Positions 7,921 through 15,821 of a stretch of 56,057 bases of DNA are shown one piece after another; within the stretch, counting starts at the first letter, position 1; each line of letters opens with the position of its first letter. The notes beneath the pieces are model-generated. The model saw nothing but the letters and a program-made list of their open reading frames with translations, did not search any database and was not told where the DNA came from. Location of the stretch: positions 1 through 56,057 of the forward strand of contig URUF01000011.1 of assembly GCA_900550955.1 (NCBI GenBank), written 5' to 3'. The translations under genes and the position numbers were made by a program. Source of the DNA: an uncultured Eubacteriales bacterium (GTDB lineage Bacteria > Bacillota > Clostridia > Christensenellales > Aristaeellaceae).

Positions 7921-9717
7921 ATGAAAAAGCTTCTTTCACTGCTCCTGTGCGCGGCGCTGCTGTGCATGGGCGGCTCCGTAGCCATGGCGGCCGCGGGTAC
8001 CTACACCGGCGTTGGCGACAGCCAGATCGGCGGCCCCGGCTCCATCGAGGTAAGCGTGACCGTTGACGGCAACGGCGCCGTAACCGATGTAACCGTTACC
8101 AAGAACGGCGACACCGAAGGCATCAGCGATCCCGCCGTGGCCACGGTTCCCGGCCGCATCGTGGAATTGCAGACCGCCAACGTGGACGGCGTGTCCGGCG
8201 CTACCATGACCAGCGACGCCATCAAGCTGGCCGTGCTCAACGCCGTGGAGCAGGCCGGCCTGGACATGGAGGCCTGGAACGCCAAGAAGGAAATCGTTGT
8301 GGAAAAGGCCGCCGACGTTGAGCTCACCGCCGACGTTATCGTAATCGGCGCGGGCGGCGCGGGCCTGGCCGCGGCTGTGCAGGCCAACCAGAACGGCTCC
8401 AGCGTAATCGTTGTGGAAAAAATGGGCAAGGTAGGCGGCAACACCATCCTGGCCGGCGGCGCGCTCAACGCTGTGAACGACCGCAGCGAGCAGGCCATCG
8501 CCTACAACGACAGCGTTCAGTGGCATTACCAGCAAACCCTCTCCGGCGGCGATTACCAGGGCGACCCCGAGCTGGTGCATACCCTGGTGAGCAACGCCTG
8601 GGACGGCGTGCAGTGGCTGATGGACCTGGGCATGCAGTTCCAGGATGATACCGCCGGCCTTTTCACCGTGACCGGCGGCCTGTGGCCCCGCGCCCACAAG
8701 CCCGTTGAGCCCCTGGGCCGCGGCTTCTTCACCACCTACACCTCCTACATCGACAGCCATGACGGCGTGGACGTAATCTTCAACACCCGCGCCACCGAGA
8801 TCACCGTGGATGAAAACGGCCGCGTGAACGGCGTGATCGCCACCGGCGAAACCGGCAACACCGTAACCCTCAAGGCCAACAAGGGCGTTGTTGTGGCCAC
8901 CGGCGGCTTTGCCAAGAACGTGGAGCTGCGTCAGGCCTTCAACATCCAGTGGGCCGACCTGGGCGAAAGCATCAAGTCCACCAACCATGAGGGCGCTACC
9001 GGCGACGCCATCAAGATGATGATGAAGCTGGGCGCGGACTTTGTGCAGATGGGCAACATCCAGCTGCTGCCCCTGGGCGACCCCGTAACGGGCAGCCTGT
9101 CCGGCAACATTGAGCACGACGTGGAAACCCGCATCTTTGTAAACAAGGAAGGCAACCGCTTCGTAAACGAGGGCGGCCGCCGCGACGATATGACCAACGC
9201 CCTGTTTGCGCAGACCGATACCACCATGTTCATCGTTATGGATTCCGATACCTATCCCACCGGCGATGAGCTCAACAACTTTGGCGAAACCGCCAACCAG
9301 CTGGTGGAGGCCGGCCGCGCCTACAAGGCCGACACCCTGGAGGACCTGGCCGCGCAGATTGGTGTGCCCGCCGATGCGCTGGTAGCCGCCGTGGCCGAGT
9401 TCAACCGTCACGCCGAGGGCGGCGACCTGGCCGGCCAGCCCGACGAGTTTGGCCGTACCCTGTACTCCACCCCCATCGATACCGCGCCCTTCTACGCCGC
9501 GGCCCGCGTGCCCACCGTGCACCACACCATGGGCGGCGTGCGCATTAACGCCTCCTGCCAGGTGATTGACGAAAACGGCGAGATCATCCCCGGCCTGTAT
9601 GCGGCTGGCGAGGTAACCGGCGGCATCCATGGCAGCAACCGCCTGGGCGGCAACGCGCTCACCGATACGGTCGTGTTTGGCCGCATCGCCGGCGATAGCG
9701 CTTCCCAGGGCAAGTAA
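7921..9717 (+). CDS. Secreted flavin-dependent reductase, FMN-binding plus FAD_binding_2 (fumarate/urocanate reductase type)
   Basis: 598 residues with AGGAGG upstream of ATG 7921. A signal peptide (1-24, MKKLLSLLLCAALL...AMA) is followed by an FMN-binding domain (about 25-115) carrying the flavinylation motif DGVSGATMT, in which T97 should be linked to FMN by ApbE. The FAD domain begins near 138 with VIVIGAGGAGLAAA and contains HHTMGGVRI and GSNRLGGNAL, the substrate and FAD contacts of flavocytochrome c-type reductases. It should act outside the membrane, receiving electrons through its FMN and reducing an organic acceptor such as fumarate, urocanate or another enoate. No haem motif is present. 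No ApbE or electron-donating membrane protein is in the window. Substrate is unresolved. Confidence 0.93.
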   Translation: MKKLLSLLLCAALLCMGGSVAMAAAGTYTGVGDSQIGGPGSIEVSVTVDGNGAVTDVTVTKNGDTEGISDPAVATVPGRIVELQTANVDGVSGATMTSDAIKLAVLNAVEQAGLDMEAWNAKKEIVVEKAADVELTADVIVIGAGGAGLAAAVQANQNGSSVIVVEKMGKVGGNTILAGGALNAVNDRSEQAIAYNDSVQWHYQQTLSGGDYQGDPELVHTLVSNAWDGVQWLMDLGMQFQDDTAGLFTVTGGLWPRAHKPVEPLGRGFFTTYTSYIDSHDGVDVIFNTRATEITVDENGRVNGVIATGETGNTVTLKANKGVVVATGGFAKNVELRQAFNIQWADLGESIKSTNHEGATGDAIKMMMKLGADFVQMGNIQLLPLGDPVTGSLSGNIEHDVETRIFVNKEGNRFVNEGGRRDDMTNALFAQTDTTMFIVMDSDTYPTGDELNNFGETANQLVEAGRAYKADTLEDLAAQIGVPADALVAAVAEFNRHAEGGDLAGQPDEFGRTLYSTPIDTAPFYAAARVPTVHHTMGGVRINASCQVIDENGEIIPGLYAAGEVTGGIHGSNRLGGNALTDTVVFGRIAGDSASQGK

Positions 9718-10032
9718 GCCTGGAACTAACAATCCTTATATAGAAACGACGCGGGAGGCGACTGCCTCCCGCGTTCAGACTGTCGATAAACCTATAGGAG
9801 GTTTGGAGGGCCGCAGCCCTCCAAGTGTAATCCGGCCCCAGCGACATGCGCGGTGGGGCCGGAAGCCTTGCGCAGCAAGGTTTCCTTACGACGTTCGCCG
9901 CCCGGCGAGCCGTAGGCGAGTAGGCGAACGGCGCAAATCTCGGCGGAAAAGATCGCCGTAGGCGAGCTTTTTCGACGGCCTGAAGCCCGGACGGAATACC
10001 GTCCGGGCTTCTGCGCATTGGCTTTTCCTATT
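9718..10032. other. Intergenic region with several hairpins
   Basis: No gene is supported. GCGGGAGGC-GACT-GCCTCCCGC (9751-9772) follows the reductase stop and may end its transcript, although there is no T tract. A second strong hairpin AAGCCCGGACGG-AATA-CCGTCCGGGCTT (about 9984-10011) lies just beyond the stop of the minus-strand gene at 10033. Between them are TCGCCGTAGGCGA-type palindromes and GGAGGGCCGCAGCCCTCC. Confidence 0.5.
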
Positions 10033-10626
10033 TTATTGAAGGCCCAGGAGCATTTCCATGAGCGCGTTCACGCCCTGTTCCTCCTGCCCGCTCTGCGCGG
10101 TGAGGGTGAAAATCAGCACGTTGTCATCCTTGGGCAGATAGGCCTGCGCGCCGCTCATGCCAACGCCCACAATAACGTACTCGTAAGAAAACATCATGGG
10201 CTCCCAGTCGCCCACCGTATACACGGCGGGTTCATCCAGGAAGGTAAGGCTTTCAAGCTGAGAGGAAAGCTCGCTCTTGAACGTATCGGAAACGGAAAGC
10301 AGCGCTTCGCTCGTTACGCCCTTCATGCCGCTCCTGCAAATCACATTGATGTTGCACGTGTAATCCGCGCTCATCAGGATAACCATGCCCAGCTGTTCAA
10401 TTTGGGGCCTTGCGCTCTCAACCATCCGCTGAAAGGTCTCGTCCTCAATCGTTTCAGCCGTCTTGAGCATATCCGCCATATTCTCCTTGCTAAGCACCGT
10501 CCAGCCCTCGGGGCAGGGAAAAGCGAAGCGCCCGTCAGGATCGGTATAGCCAGCGCCCTCCGCCAGGCCAAGCGCCGGCAGGCAGGCAAGCATCACAGCC
10601 ACAACCAACAAAAGTACCCTTTTCAT
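10033..10626 (-). CDS. Secreted protein of unknown function, about 197 residues
   Basis: Start ATG 10626 with AGGAGG upstream. Residues 1-23 form a signal peptide (MKRVLLLVVAVMLACLPALGLA). The mature part begins YTDPDGRFAFPCPEGW, a pattern seen in small exported beta-rich proteins of the PsbP/DUF1795 kind (a hydrophobic patch, then a predicted alternation of strands and one long helix). I cannot name a function. It lies 37 bases after the purR stop on the same strand, so it may be read through from purR. Confidence 0.7.
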   Translation of the reverse strand: MKRVLLLVVAVMLACLPALGLAEGAGYTDPDGRFAFPCPEGWTVLSKENMADMLKTAETIEDETFQRMVESARPQIEQLGMVILMSADYTCNINVICRSGMKGVTSEALLSVSDTFKSELSSQLESLTFLDEPAVYTVGDWEPMMFSYEYVIVGVGMSGAQAYLPKDDNVLIFTLTAQSGQEEQGVNALMEMLLGLQ

Positions 10627-10663
10627 GAAAAAACCTCCTTCATTCTATGAAATGCAGTTTCCC

Positions 10664-11479
10664 TTATAGCCATTCCGCGGGATGCACGTAAAGCGTATCC
10701 GCGTTATCGCCGTCCACATCCATCACCATCAGCGCCTTCTCGCCCTGGATGCGCTTCGCCTCAGGCTTTTGCGTGGCCATTACAAACGCCGTGCCCACAA
10801 CCTCCACATTGAACTCGCTCATCAGGTCGATCATGCCCTTGGCCGTGCCGCCGGCCTTAAGGAAGTCATCCACAATCAATGTGCGCTGGCCCTCCTTTAC
10901 GGCGCGCCTGCTCAGGCTCATGGTTTCAATATGGCCGGAGGAACCGCTCACATAGCTAATGTTTACCGCCGAGCCCTCATACACCTTGCTGGCCCTGCGG
11001 GCTATCACCAGCGGCACGCCCAGCGATTGCGCGGCCATCAGCGCCACGGGTATCCCCTTGGTTTCCATGGTGAGCACAAAATCCGGCGCGGCGTCATAAA
11101 ACTCGCCCGCGATAATCACGCCCATTTTGCGCACAATCTCCGGCATGCTCAAAATATCGCTCAGGTACAAAAAGCCGCCCGGTAGCAGCCGCGCGGGGGT
11201 TTGCAGCTCCTCGCACAGCCCGGAAAGGAAGGCCCTAGCCTCCTCCCGCGGCATGTAGGGGCGAAAGCGAACGCCGCCCGCCGCGCCTGTAACCGTATCC
11301 AACCGGCCCAGGCCAAAGGTTTTAAAAACATCGCGCAGGATATCGATATCCTCGCTCAGCGTGGATTTTGCAGCCCCGAACATTTCGCAGAAGTGGGACA
11401 GCGTATAGATTTGGTTCGGCGAGGTGGTCAGCAGCCTGGTTAGCGCCGCCATTCGCTCGTTGCGCCGTATACGTTCCAT
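10664..11479 (-). CDS. purR: PurR, purine operon repressor (Bacillus type)
   Basis: 271 residues from ATG 11479, behind AGGAGGGG; the longer upstream frame runs through the promoter and was dropped. The N-terminal winged helix (about 1-75, RMAALTRLLTTSPNQIYTL) precedes a phosphoribosyltransferase fold with the PRPP-binding loop TLIVDDFLKAGGTAKGM. PurR represses purine genes unless PRPP is high. Bacillus PurR is about 285 residues, so the length fits. The upstream region contains the palindrome CGAACGTTCG, the core of the known PurBox, suggesting autoregulation. No purine biosynthesis gene is in the window. Confidence 0.92.
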   Translation of the reverse strand: MERIRRNERMAALTRLLTTSPNQIYTLSHFCEMFGAAKSTLSEDIDILRDVFKTFGLGRLDTVTGAAGGVRFRPYMPREEARAFLSGLCEELQTPARLLPGGFLYLSDILSMPEIVRKMGVIIAGEFYDAAPDFVLTMETKGIPVALMAAQSLGVPLVIARRASKVYEGSAVNISYVSGSSGHIETMSLSRRAVKEGQRTLIVDDFLKAGGTAKGMIDLMSEFNVEVVGTAFVMATQKPEAKRIQGEKALMVMDVDGDNADTLYVHPAEWL

Positions 11480-11559
11480 GCGAACCCCTCCTTGCTTTAC
11501 AGCTTGATATCTTGTACAGTATATCATATACACATGAATCTTTCCAGCGTTTTTCCATC

Positions 11560-11569
11560 CGAACGTTCG
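11560..11569. promoter_or_regulatory. PurBox-like palindrome upstream of purR
   Basis: CGAACGTTCG is a perfect ten-base palindrome lying 80 bases before the purR start and upstream of a plausible minus-strand -10 TATACT (about 11520-11525). PurBoxes of Bacillus and relatives carry a central CGAA. A second box at the usual spacing is not obvious. Confidence 0.5.
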
Positions 11570-11656
11570 TAAAAATTGTATTTTTCCTGTGTATCTTTTT
11601 ACGGCGGAATCCTTTGACGCCTTCCAAATTTTTTCCCCTTTTTTTCGATTTCGATA

Positions 11657-11685
11657 TTGACAAAAGAAGGTTTTGGCGTTATGAT
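11657..11685 (+). promoter_or_regulatory. Promoter of the tRNA array
   Basis: TTGACA (11657-11662), 17-base spacer, TATGAT (11680-11685); expected transcription start near 11692, about 30 bases before tRNA-Val. Confidence 0.85.
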
Positions 11686-11720
11686 AATACCCGTCGCCGC
11701 GGTATGCGGCCGGTTCGCGG

Positions 11721-11796
11721 GGGAGCATAGCTCAGCTGGGAGAGCATCTGCCTTACAAGCAGAGGGTCACAGGTTCGAGCCCTGTTGTTCCCACCA
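11721..11796 (+). tRNA. tRNA-Val (anticodon TAC)
   Basis: Acceptor GGGAGCA pairs with TGTTCCC; anticodon loop CTTACAA between TCTGC and GCAGA; T arm GGTTCGAGCCC; CCA encoded. First gene of a five-tRNA array. Confidence 0.97.
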
Positions 11797-11806
11797 TCAT
11801 TCAAGT

Positions 11807-11883
11807 GGCCCGGTAGCTCAGTTGGTTAGAGCGCCAGCCTGTCACGTTGGAGGTCGAGGGTTCGAGCCCCTTCCGGGTCGCCA
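11807..11883 (+). tRNA. tRNA-Asp (anticodon GTC)
   Basis: Acceptor GGCCCGG/CCGGGTC; anticodon loop CTGTCAC within CCAGC/GTTGG; T arm GGTTCGAGCCC; CCA encoded. Confidence 0.97.
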
Positions 11884-11889
11884 TCTTTC

Positions 11890-11965
11890 GCCTTGGTAGC
11901 TCAGTCGGTAGAGCAGCAGACTGAAAATCTGCGTGTCGGTGGTTCGATTCCGCCCCAAGGCACCA
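11890..11965 (+). tRNA. tRNA-Phe (anticodon GAA)
   Basis: Acceptor GCCTTGG/CCAAGGC; loop CTGAAAA within CAGA/TCTG; T arm GGTTCGATTCC; CCA encoded. Confidence 0.97.
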
Positions 11966-11970
11966 TGTGT

Positions 11971-12045
11971 GCGGTAGTAGCTCAGTGGTAGAGTGCCACC
12001 TTGCCAAGGTGGATGTCGCGAGTTCGAATCTCGTCTACCGCTCCA
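11971..12045 (+). tRNA. tRNA-Gly (anticodon GCC)
   Basis: Acceptor GCGGTAG/CTACCGC; loop TTGCCAA within CCACC/GGTGG; CCA encoded. Confidence 0.97.
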
Positions 12046-12050
12046 CACAC

Positions 12051-12125
12051 GGTGCCATAGCCAAGTGGTAAGGCGAAGGTCTGCAAAACCTTTATTCTCC
12101 GGTTCAAATCCGGATGGCACCTCCA
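12051..12125 (+). tRNA. tRNA-Cys (anticodon GCA)
   Basis: Acceptor GGTGCCA/TGGCACC; loop CTGCAAA within AAGGT/ACCTT; CCA encoded. Last gene of the array. Confidence 0.97.
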
Positions 12126-12155
12126 CCTCATCACCTCTATGGTTGATACAAAAAA

Positions 12156-12180
12156 GCCGCTGTTAAGCAGCGGTTTTTTT
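12156..12180 (+). terminator. Terminator of the tRNA array
   Basis: GCCGCTG-TTAAG-CAGCGG followed by seven T residues, 30 bases after tRNA-Cys. Confidence 0.92.
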
Positions 12181-12340
12181 GCATATGGGGAAAGTAAGTG
12201 GTCCCTTATTGCCATTTGCTTGCCGCGGCGCTCGCTTCCGAAGAAGTAGCCTGCCTTTTCTGCCCGCATGGCTGCTCTTTGCAGCCTGCGCGGGCAGTTC
12301 TTCCCCATCAGAACAGGAAAGCTTCTATAATTATACCAAA

Positions 12341-12382
12341 GGGCCTATCGCCAAGAGAAGAACTGCGATAGGCCCTTTTTTC
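12341..12382 (+). terminator. Second strong hairpin terminator
   Basis: GGGCCTATCGC, 12-base loop, GCGATAGGCCC, TTTTTT. No gene is seen between the tRNA terminator and this one, nor between here and the recombinase at 12623, so it may insulate the recombinase or end a short unrecognised RNA. Confidence 0.8.
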
Positions 12383-12622
12383 AATAAACCGCATTCACAA
12401 GCGCAAGGCATTCCCAACGTTCGGCGGCGCATTCGCAAGATAAACCCTATTGCGTATCGCCGAAAAGAGGAGATTCTGCACTAACGAGTATACCCCATTT
12501 CCTACACCTTGTCAAATTTTTCTTTGCTGGCTTTCACGTATGGAAAACCGTAACCGCCCGATTTAGCGCGCCTGGCGATAAGCCGTCAGTTGCGCCGTCA
12601 CGTACTGAAAGGAGGAAAGGCT

Positions 12623-13732
12623 ATGTCCAGAAGAGGCGAAAACATTTATAAAAGGAAAGACGGCCGTTATGAGGGCCGCTATGTGACTGGAAGAACCCTT
12701 GATGGCAAAACGCGTTTTGGATATGTATATGCCCATAGCTATTCAGAAGTCCGGCTTGAATTGATGCGGAAAAAGGTGGAACAGGCCAATATCCCGGCCG
12801 CGCCATCCCTTTTTGGGCATGGGCTCTATGGCGAATGGCTTGAGCATTGGCTCGATGCGGAGATTCGCCCAAACGTAAAGCAAAGCACCTATGCCAATTA
12901 CCGCAGCATTCAGCGCCGCCTGACGGATGGGCTGGGAAGCCAGCCGCTGCGCACGCTGGCGCAGGAGGATATACAGACCTTTCTGAATATGCCAGAGATC
13001 CAGGCGCTTGCCAGCACCACGCGCCACGGTATCCTGCGAATGCTGAAAAGCTCGCTGCAAGCCGCCAAAGAAAACGGGATGCTCGCAAAAGACCCATGCG
13101 CCGCGTTCCGCCTGGCGCACGAAGCGGCAGCCGAGCAGCGCGTATTAAGCATACGCGAACAGAAGCTTTTGACCCTGGCGGCCATTCGCGCAAACGAGCT
13201 GCCCGTGCTGATAGGGCTTTATACCGGCATGCGCGTTGGCGAAGTCTGCGGTCTAAAGTGGAGCGATATCGACTGGCAGGAATCCATTGTTACCGTTCAA
13301 CGTACAGTGCTGCGCTGCGCGCGCGTCGGTCCGCATTCATCGGGAACGGAAGTCATCGTCAGCGCCCCAAAATCTTCGGCCTCGCGCCGCATATTGCCTG
13401 TTCCCGCCTTCCTGATGCGGCTTCTGCTGGATCTGCGCGGGCCGGATGTGGCAGTGGGCTTCATTTTTGGCTCCCCCTCAAAGGCATGCGAGCCAAGGCT
13501 TTTGCAGCTTCGCTTGGAAAGGCTGATTGCTTGCTGCGGCCTGGACGGCGTACATTTTCATACGCTTCGGCATTCCTTCGCCACGCGGCTGTTGGAAATG
13601 GGCGTGGATTTCAAAACCGTCAGCCTGTTGCTGGGGCATAGCTCTGCCAAAATCACGCTGGATTTCTATGCGCACGCAACGCTTGAGCAGCGCCAGCGCA
13701 CCATCCGGCGGCTGGAGACCCTTGCCCGCTAA
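12623..13732 (+). CDS. Tyrosine recombinase/phage-type integrase, stand-alone
   Basis: 369 residues from ATG 12623 behind AAAGGAGGAAAGG. It begins SRRGENIYKRKDGRYEGRY, the AP2-like arm-binding motif, followed by a core-binding SAM-like domain (about 60-160) and the catalytic domain. All catalytic positions are visible: Arg in GLYTGMRVGEVCGLKW, HTLRHSF, LLGHSS and the nucleophile Tyr in TLDFYAHAT. It follows a tRNA array, a common target, but no excisionase, relaxase or phage gene is adjacent and no duplicated tRNA end was seen. Related recombinases in gut Clostridia occur alone and switch neighbouring DNA; here it is followed by a surface protein gene. Confidence 0.93.
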   Translation: MSRRGENIYKRKDGRYEGRYVTGRTLDGKTRFGYVYAHSYSEVRLELMRKKVEQANIPAAPSLFGHGLYGEWLEHWLDAEIRPNVKQSTYANYRSIQRRLTDGLGSQPLRTLAQEDIQTFLNMPEIQALASTTRHGILRMLKSSLQAAKENGMLAKDPCAAFRLAHEAAAEQRVLSIREQKLLTLAAIRANELPVLIGLYTGMRVGEVCGLKWSDIDWQESIVTVQRTVLRCARVGPHSSGTEVIVSAPKSSASRRILPVPAFLMRLLLDLRGPDVAVGFIFGSPSKACEPRLLQLRLERLIACCGLDGVHFHTLRHSFATRLLEMGVDFKTVSLLLGHSSAKITLDFYAHATLEQRQRTIRRLETLAR

Positions 13733-13872
13733 GGATAAGCCGTCACAAGCCGTCACCGGCCGCCGCCGCCCCTTTTGCAAGGCCGCTTTCGCGCAAGTTC
13801 AGCATAGGGTTTATATTGCGAAAACCCCATCAGTTCATCGGAAAGGAGGAATCAAGGAGGGAAACAGAATTC

Positions 13873-15369
13873 ATGAAACGGTTACTACACCTGTTGGCAT
13901 GCATGGGATTGGCCGCGTGCCTATCGCTCTTACCTGTCCTTGCCCTGGCGGCTTCCGCGCCGGCGCTTGGCAAAACAGCGACCCCTTTGGACAAAAACGA
14001 TGAAACCGCCGTAACGCTGACCATTGGCGCGGATCAAACAAAAACGGTATCCTCCGTCGTATTCGTTTTGGACAAATCCACAAGCATAGCCGTGCGCGAT
14101 GAGGCGCTGAAGATGCTTGCCGAGCTCAAAACGCGCGCCGGTGAAAACCGCATCCGCGCTGGCGCGGTCGTCTTTAATAAGGGAACCGATGCCCGCGTTG
14201 CGCTTGCCGGTTTGGACGACGCCCAATATGCGCGCCTGGAAAACCTCATGCGCCGCGAGGTCACAAGCGGCACCAATATTGAGGCTGGCCTGCGCGCCGG
14301 TATCGAGATGCTCCAAAACGACGGCGCATCCGCCGCCGGCGATAAGCACCTGGTGCTTGTAAGCGACGGCGTTACTTACATGTGGGGCAATCCTCCCGTT
14401 TCCCTGTATTCCGAGGTGGATCCCGACAGAATTTCAAAATTCTGGGCTTCCCCCTCTGTGGTGGGCTTCTACCCCATTGGAACCGATACATCATACATCG
14501 CCTCGCTGGACAATATGGCTGAATGGCTTCGGAAGCATTCCGAAGCGCTGGACAATCTAATCGGCAGCTACGCGTGCGCATACGGCGCGGGCGATAACCC
14601 CGAAAAGAAGGTTTCCTACAGCATTACCAAGGATTATTGCTGCCTGGACGCCGCCGTATACAAAACCGCCTTGGCGTGGCAGACAGCCGTTCAAAACGGC
14701 TATCGCTGCTATGTCTATGCCTCGGACAAATATACCCAAAAATATCCCTTTGCCCCGCGCTTTATAAAGGGCCTGTCCGCCATCGGCGGCTCCAGCGTCA
14801 GCTTTTCGGATAAGGAATCGAATGTTTCGGGCATGTTTGACAATGTCAAAAGCGCCATCCTCTATTCAATCGCAAAGGGCTCCGTTACCGATGTTATCGG
14901 CAGCAGCTTTGATCTGAAAGACTTGGACACGATTGGCATGTCTGTTGGCGGAAAGGCGCTTACCGGCGTGGTGGACGCCGCCAAAAACAGCGTTTCCTTT
15001 GATGACGGCAAGTATGTGGTACATTACGTTTCCGGCAAGGAGGAAAAGCTCGTTTGGAACATCCGCACGCCGGTTGCGGCGGCAAGCCCTATTACGCTGC
15101 GCTATACGCTCAAGCTTGCAAGCAAATCCTCTGCCCCGGGCCACTACAAGGTTCCTACCAATGAAAGCGCTGTGCTCAGCTATACCGGCAGCGAGGATGA
15201 AACCGTCAGGCAGAGCGTCTTCCCCAAGCCCGAGGTTTCCTACGACGTGGCCGCCGCCCTGCCGCCCAAGACGGGCGATGCCACGCCGCTTGTAGCGGCC
15301 TTTGGCGGCTTGTCCGCCTCGGCGCTTGCCGCCGCCGTCATTTTCCACAGGAAGCGCCGCAGGTCATAG
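13873..15369 (+). CDS. Surface-anchored VWA-domain protein with PPKTG sorting signal
   Basis: 498 residues from ATG 13873 (AAGGAGGGAAAC upstream). Signal peptide 1-29; a von Willebrand factor A domain follows, with MIDAS elements DKSTS, the Thr in SGTNIEAG and the Asp in LVLVSDG. A C-terminal region of adhesin-like strands (about 340-460) precedes PPKTGDATPL, a hydrophobic helix and the basic tail HRKRRRS, the order of a sortase signal. It should be an adhesin-like protein covalently attached to the wall. No sortase gene is in the window. It is 140 bases downstream of the recombinase, on the same strand. Confidence 0.88.
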   Translation: MKRLLHLLACMGLAACLSLLPVLALAASAPALGKTATPLDKNDETAVTLTIGADQTKTVSSVVFVLDKSTSIAVRDEALKMLAELKTRAGENRIRAGAVVFNKGTDARVALAGLDDAQYARLENLMRREVTSGTNIEAGLRAGIEMLQNDGASAAGDKHLVLVSDGVTYMWGNPPVSLYSEVDPDRISKFWASPSVVGFYPIGTDTSYIASLDNMAEWLRKHSEALDNLIGSYACAYGAGDNPEKKVSYSITKDYCCLDAAVYKTALAWQTAVQNGYRCYVYASDKYTQKYPFAPRFIKGLSAIGGSSVSFSDKESNVSGMFDNVKSAILYSIAKGSVTDVIGSSFDLKDLDTIGMSVGGKALTGVVDAAKNSVSFDDGKYVVHYVSGKEEKLVWNIRTPVAAASPITLRYTLKLASKSSAPGHYKVPTNESAVLSYTGSEDETVRQSVFPKPEVSYDVAAALPPKTGDATPLVAAFGGLSASALAAAVIFHRKRRRS

Positions 15370-15448
15370 CACGGCCTTTCCCGCGCTTTCCACGATGCGG
15401 CCGCATCGCTTATGCAGCCGGTTTTCCGCTATGCCGTGTCTTTTGAAA

Positions 15449-15520
15449 GAGCCGCTGTTTCCAATCAATGCCGGCGCCGCTTTGCCCGCGCCCGTTGGTT
15501 GGGCCAAGCGGCTCTTTTTT
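15449..15520 (+). terminator. Terminator after the VWA protein gene
   Basis: GAGCCGCT (15449-15456) pairs with AGCGGCTC (15507-15514), followed by TTTTTT; a branched loop lies between. The rest of 15370-15658 shows no gene. Confidence 0.65.
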
Positions 15521-15658
15521 CTGCTGGCAAATCCCCGTCGGGGAGCGGCTATCCCTTATGGCCTATGCTTCCCTCCCCGCTCCTTCCCTCCTTTTGGGCG
15601 CTGTCCAGCATGCATTATAGCGCTGCAAGTCAAGTACCCGGCCGGAGAAATTTGCTTG

Positions 15659-15687
15659 TTGACAACGCCTACCGCCTATGCTATATT
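15659..15687 (+). promoter_or_regulatory. Promoter of the sugar-acid type catabolic operon
   Basis: TTGACA (15659-15664), 17-base spacer, TATATT (15682-15687). It gives a leader of about 130 bases before the solute-binding protein start at 15822. Confidence 0.88.
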
Positions 15688-15752
15688 GTACGTAGTTACT
15701 CATTGCCATAGTGAATTGATGAAAGAGAGGAAGGAGGTTTTATTTTTCATCA

Positions 15753-15768
15753 TATCAGAAATCTGATA
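15753..15768. promoter_or_regulatory. Inverted repeat in the operon leader (candidate GntR operator)
   Basis: TATCAG-AAAT-CTGATA is a perfect inverted repeat between the promoter and the first gene. The operon encodes a FadR-type GntR regulator, so this is a candidate site for it; FadR-type sites are often short palindromes of this size. Confidence 0.45.
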
Positions 15769-15821
15769 ACTTATATCATAAGAGATACGCCTTCACAAAA
15801 GCTTTGGAAAGGAGCATTTTC

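Noticed and set aside
7936..9732. A 598-residue minus-strand frame opposite the flavin reductase
   Set aside because: It is a shadow of the GC-rich, regular codon use of the reductase gene: it is very rich in His, Gly, Ala and Val, with no ribosome site or family.
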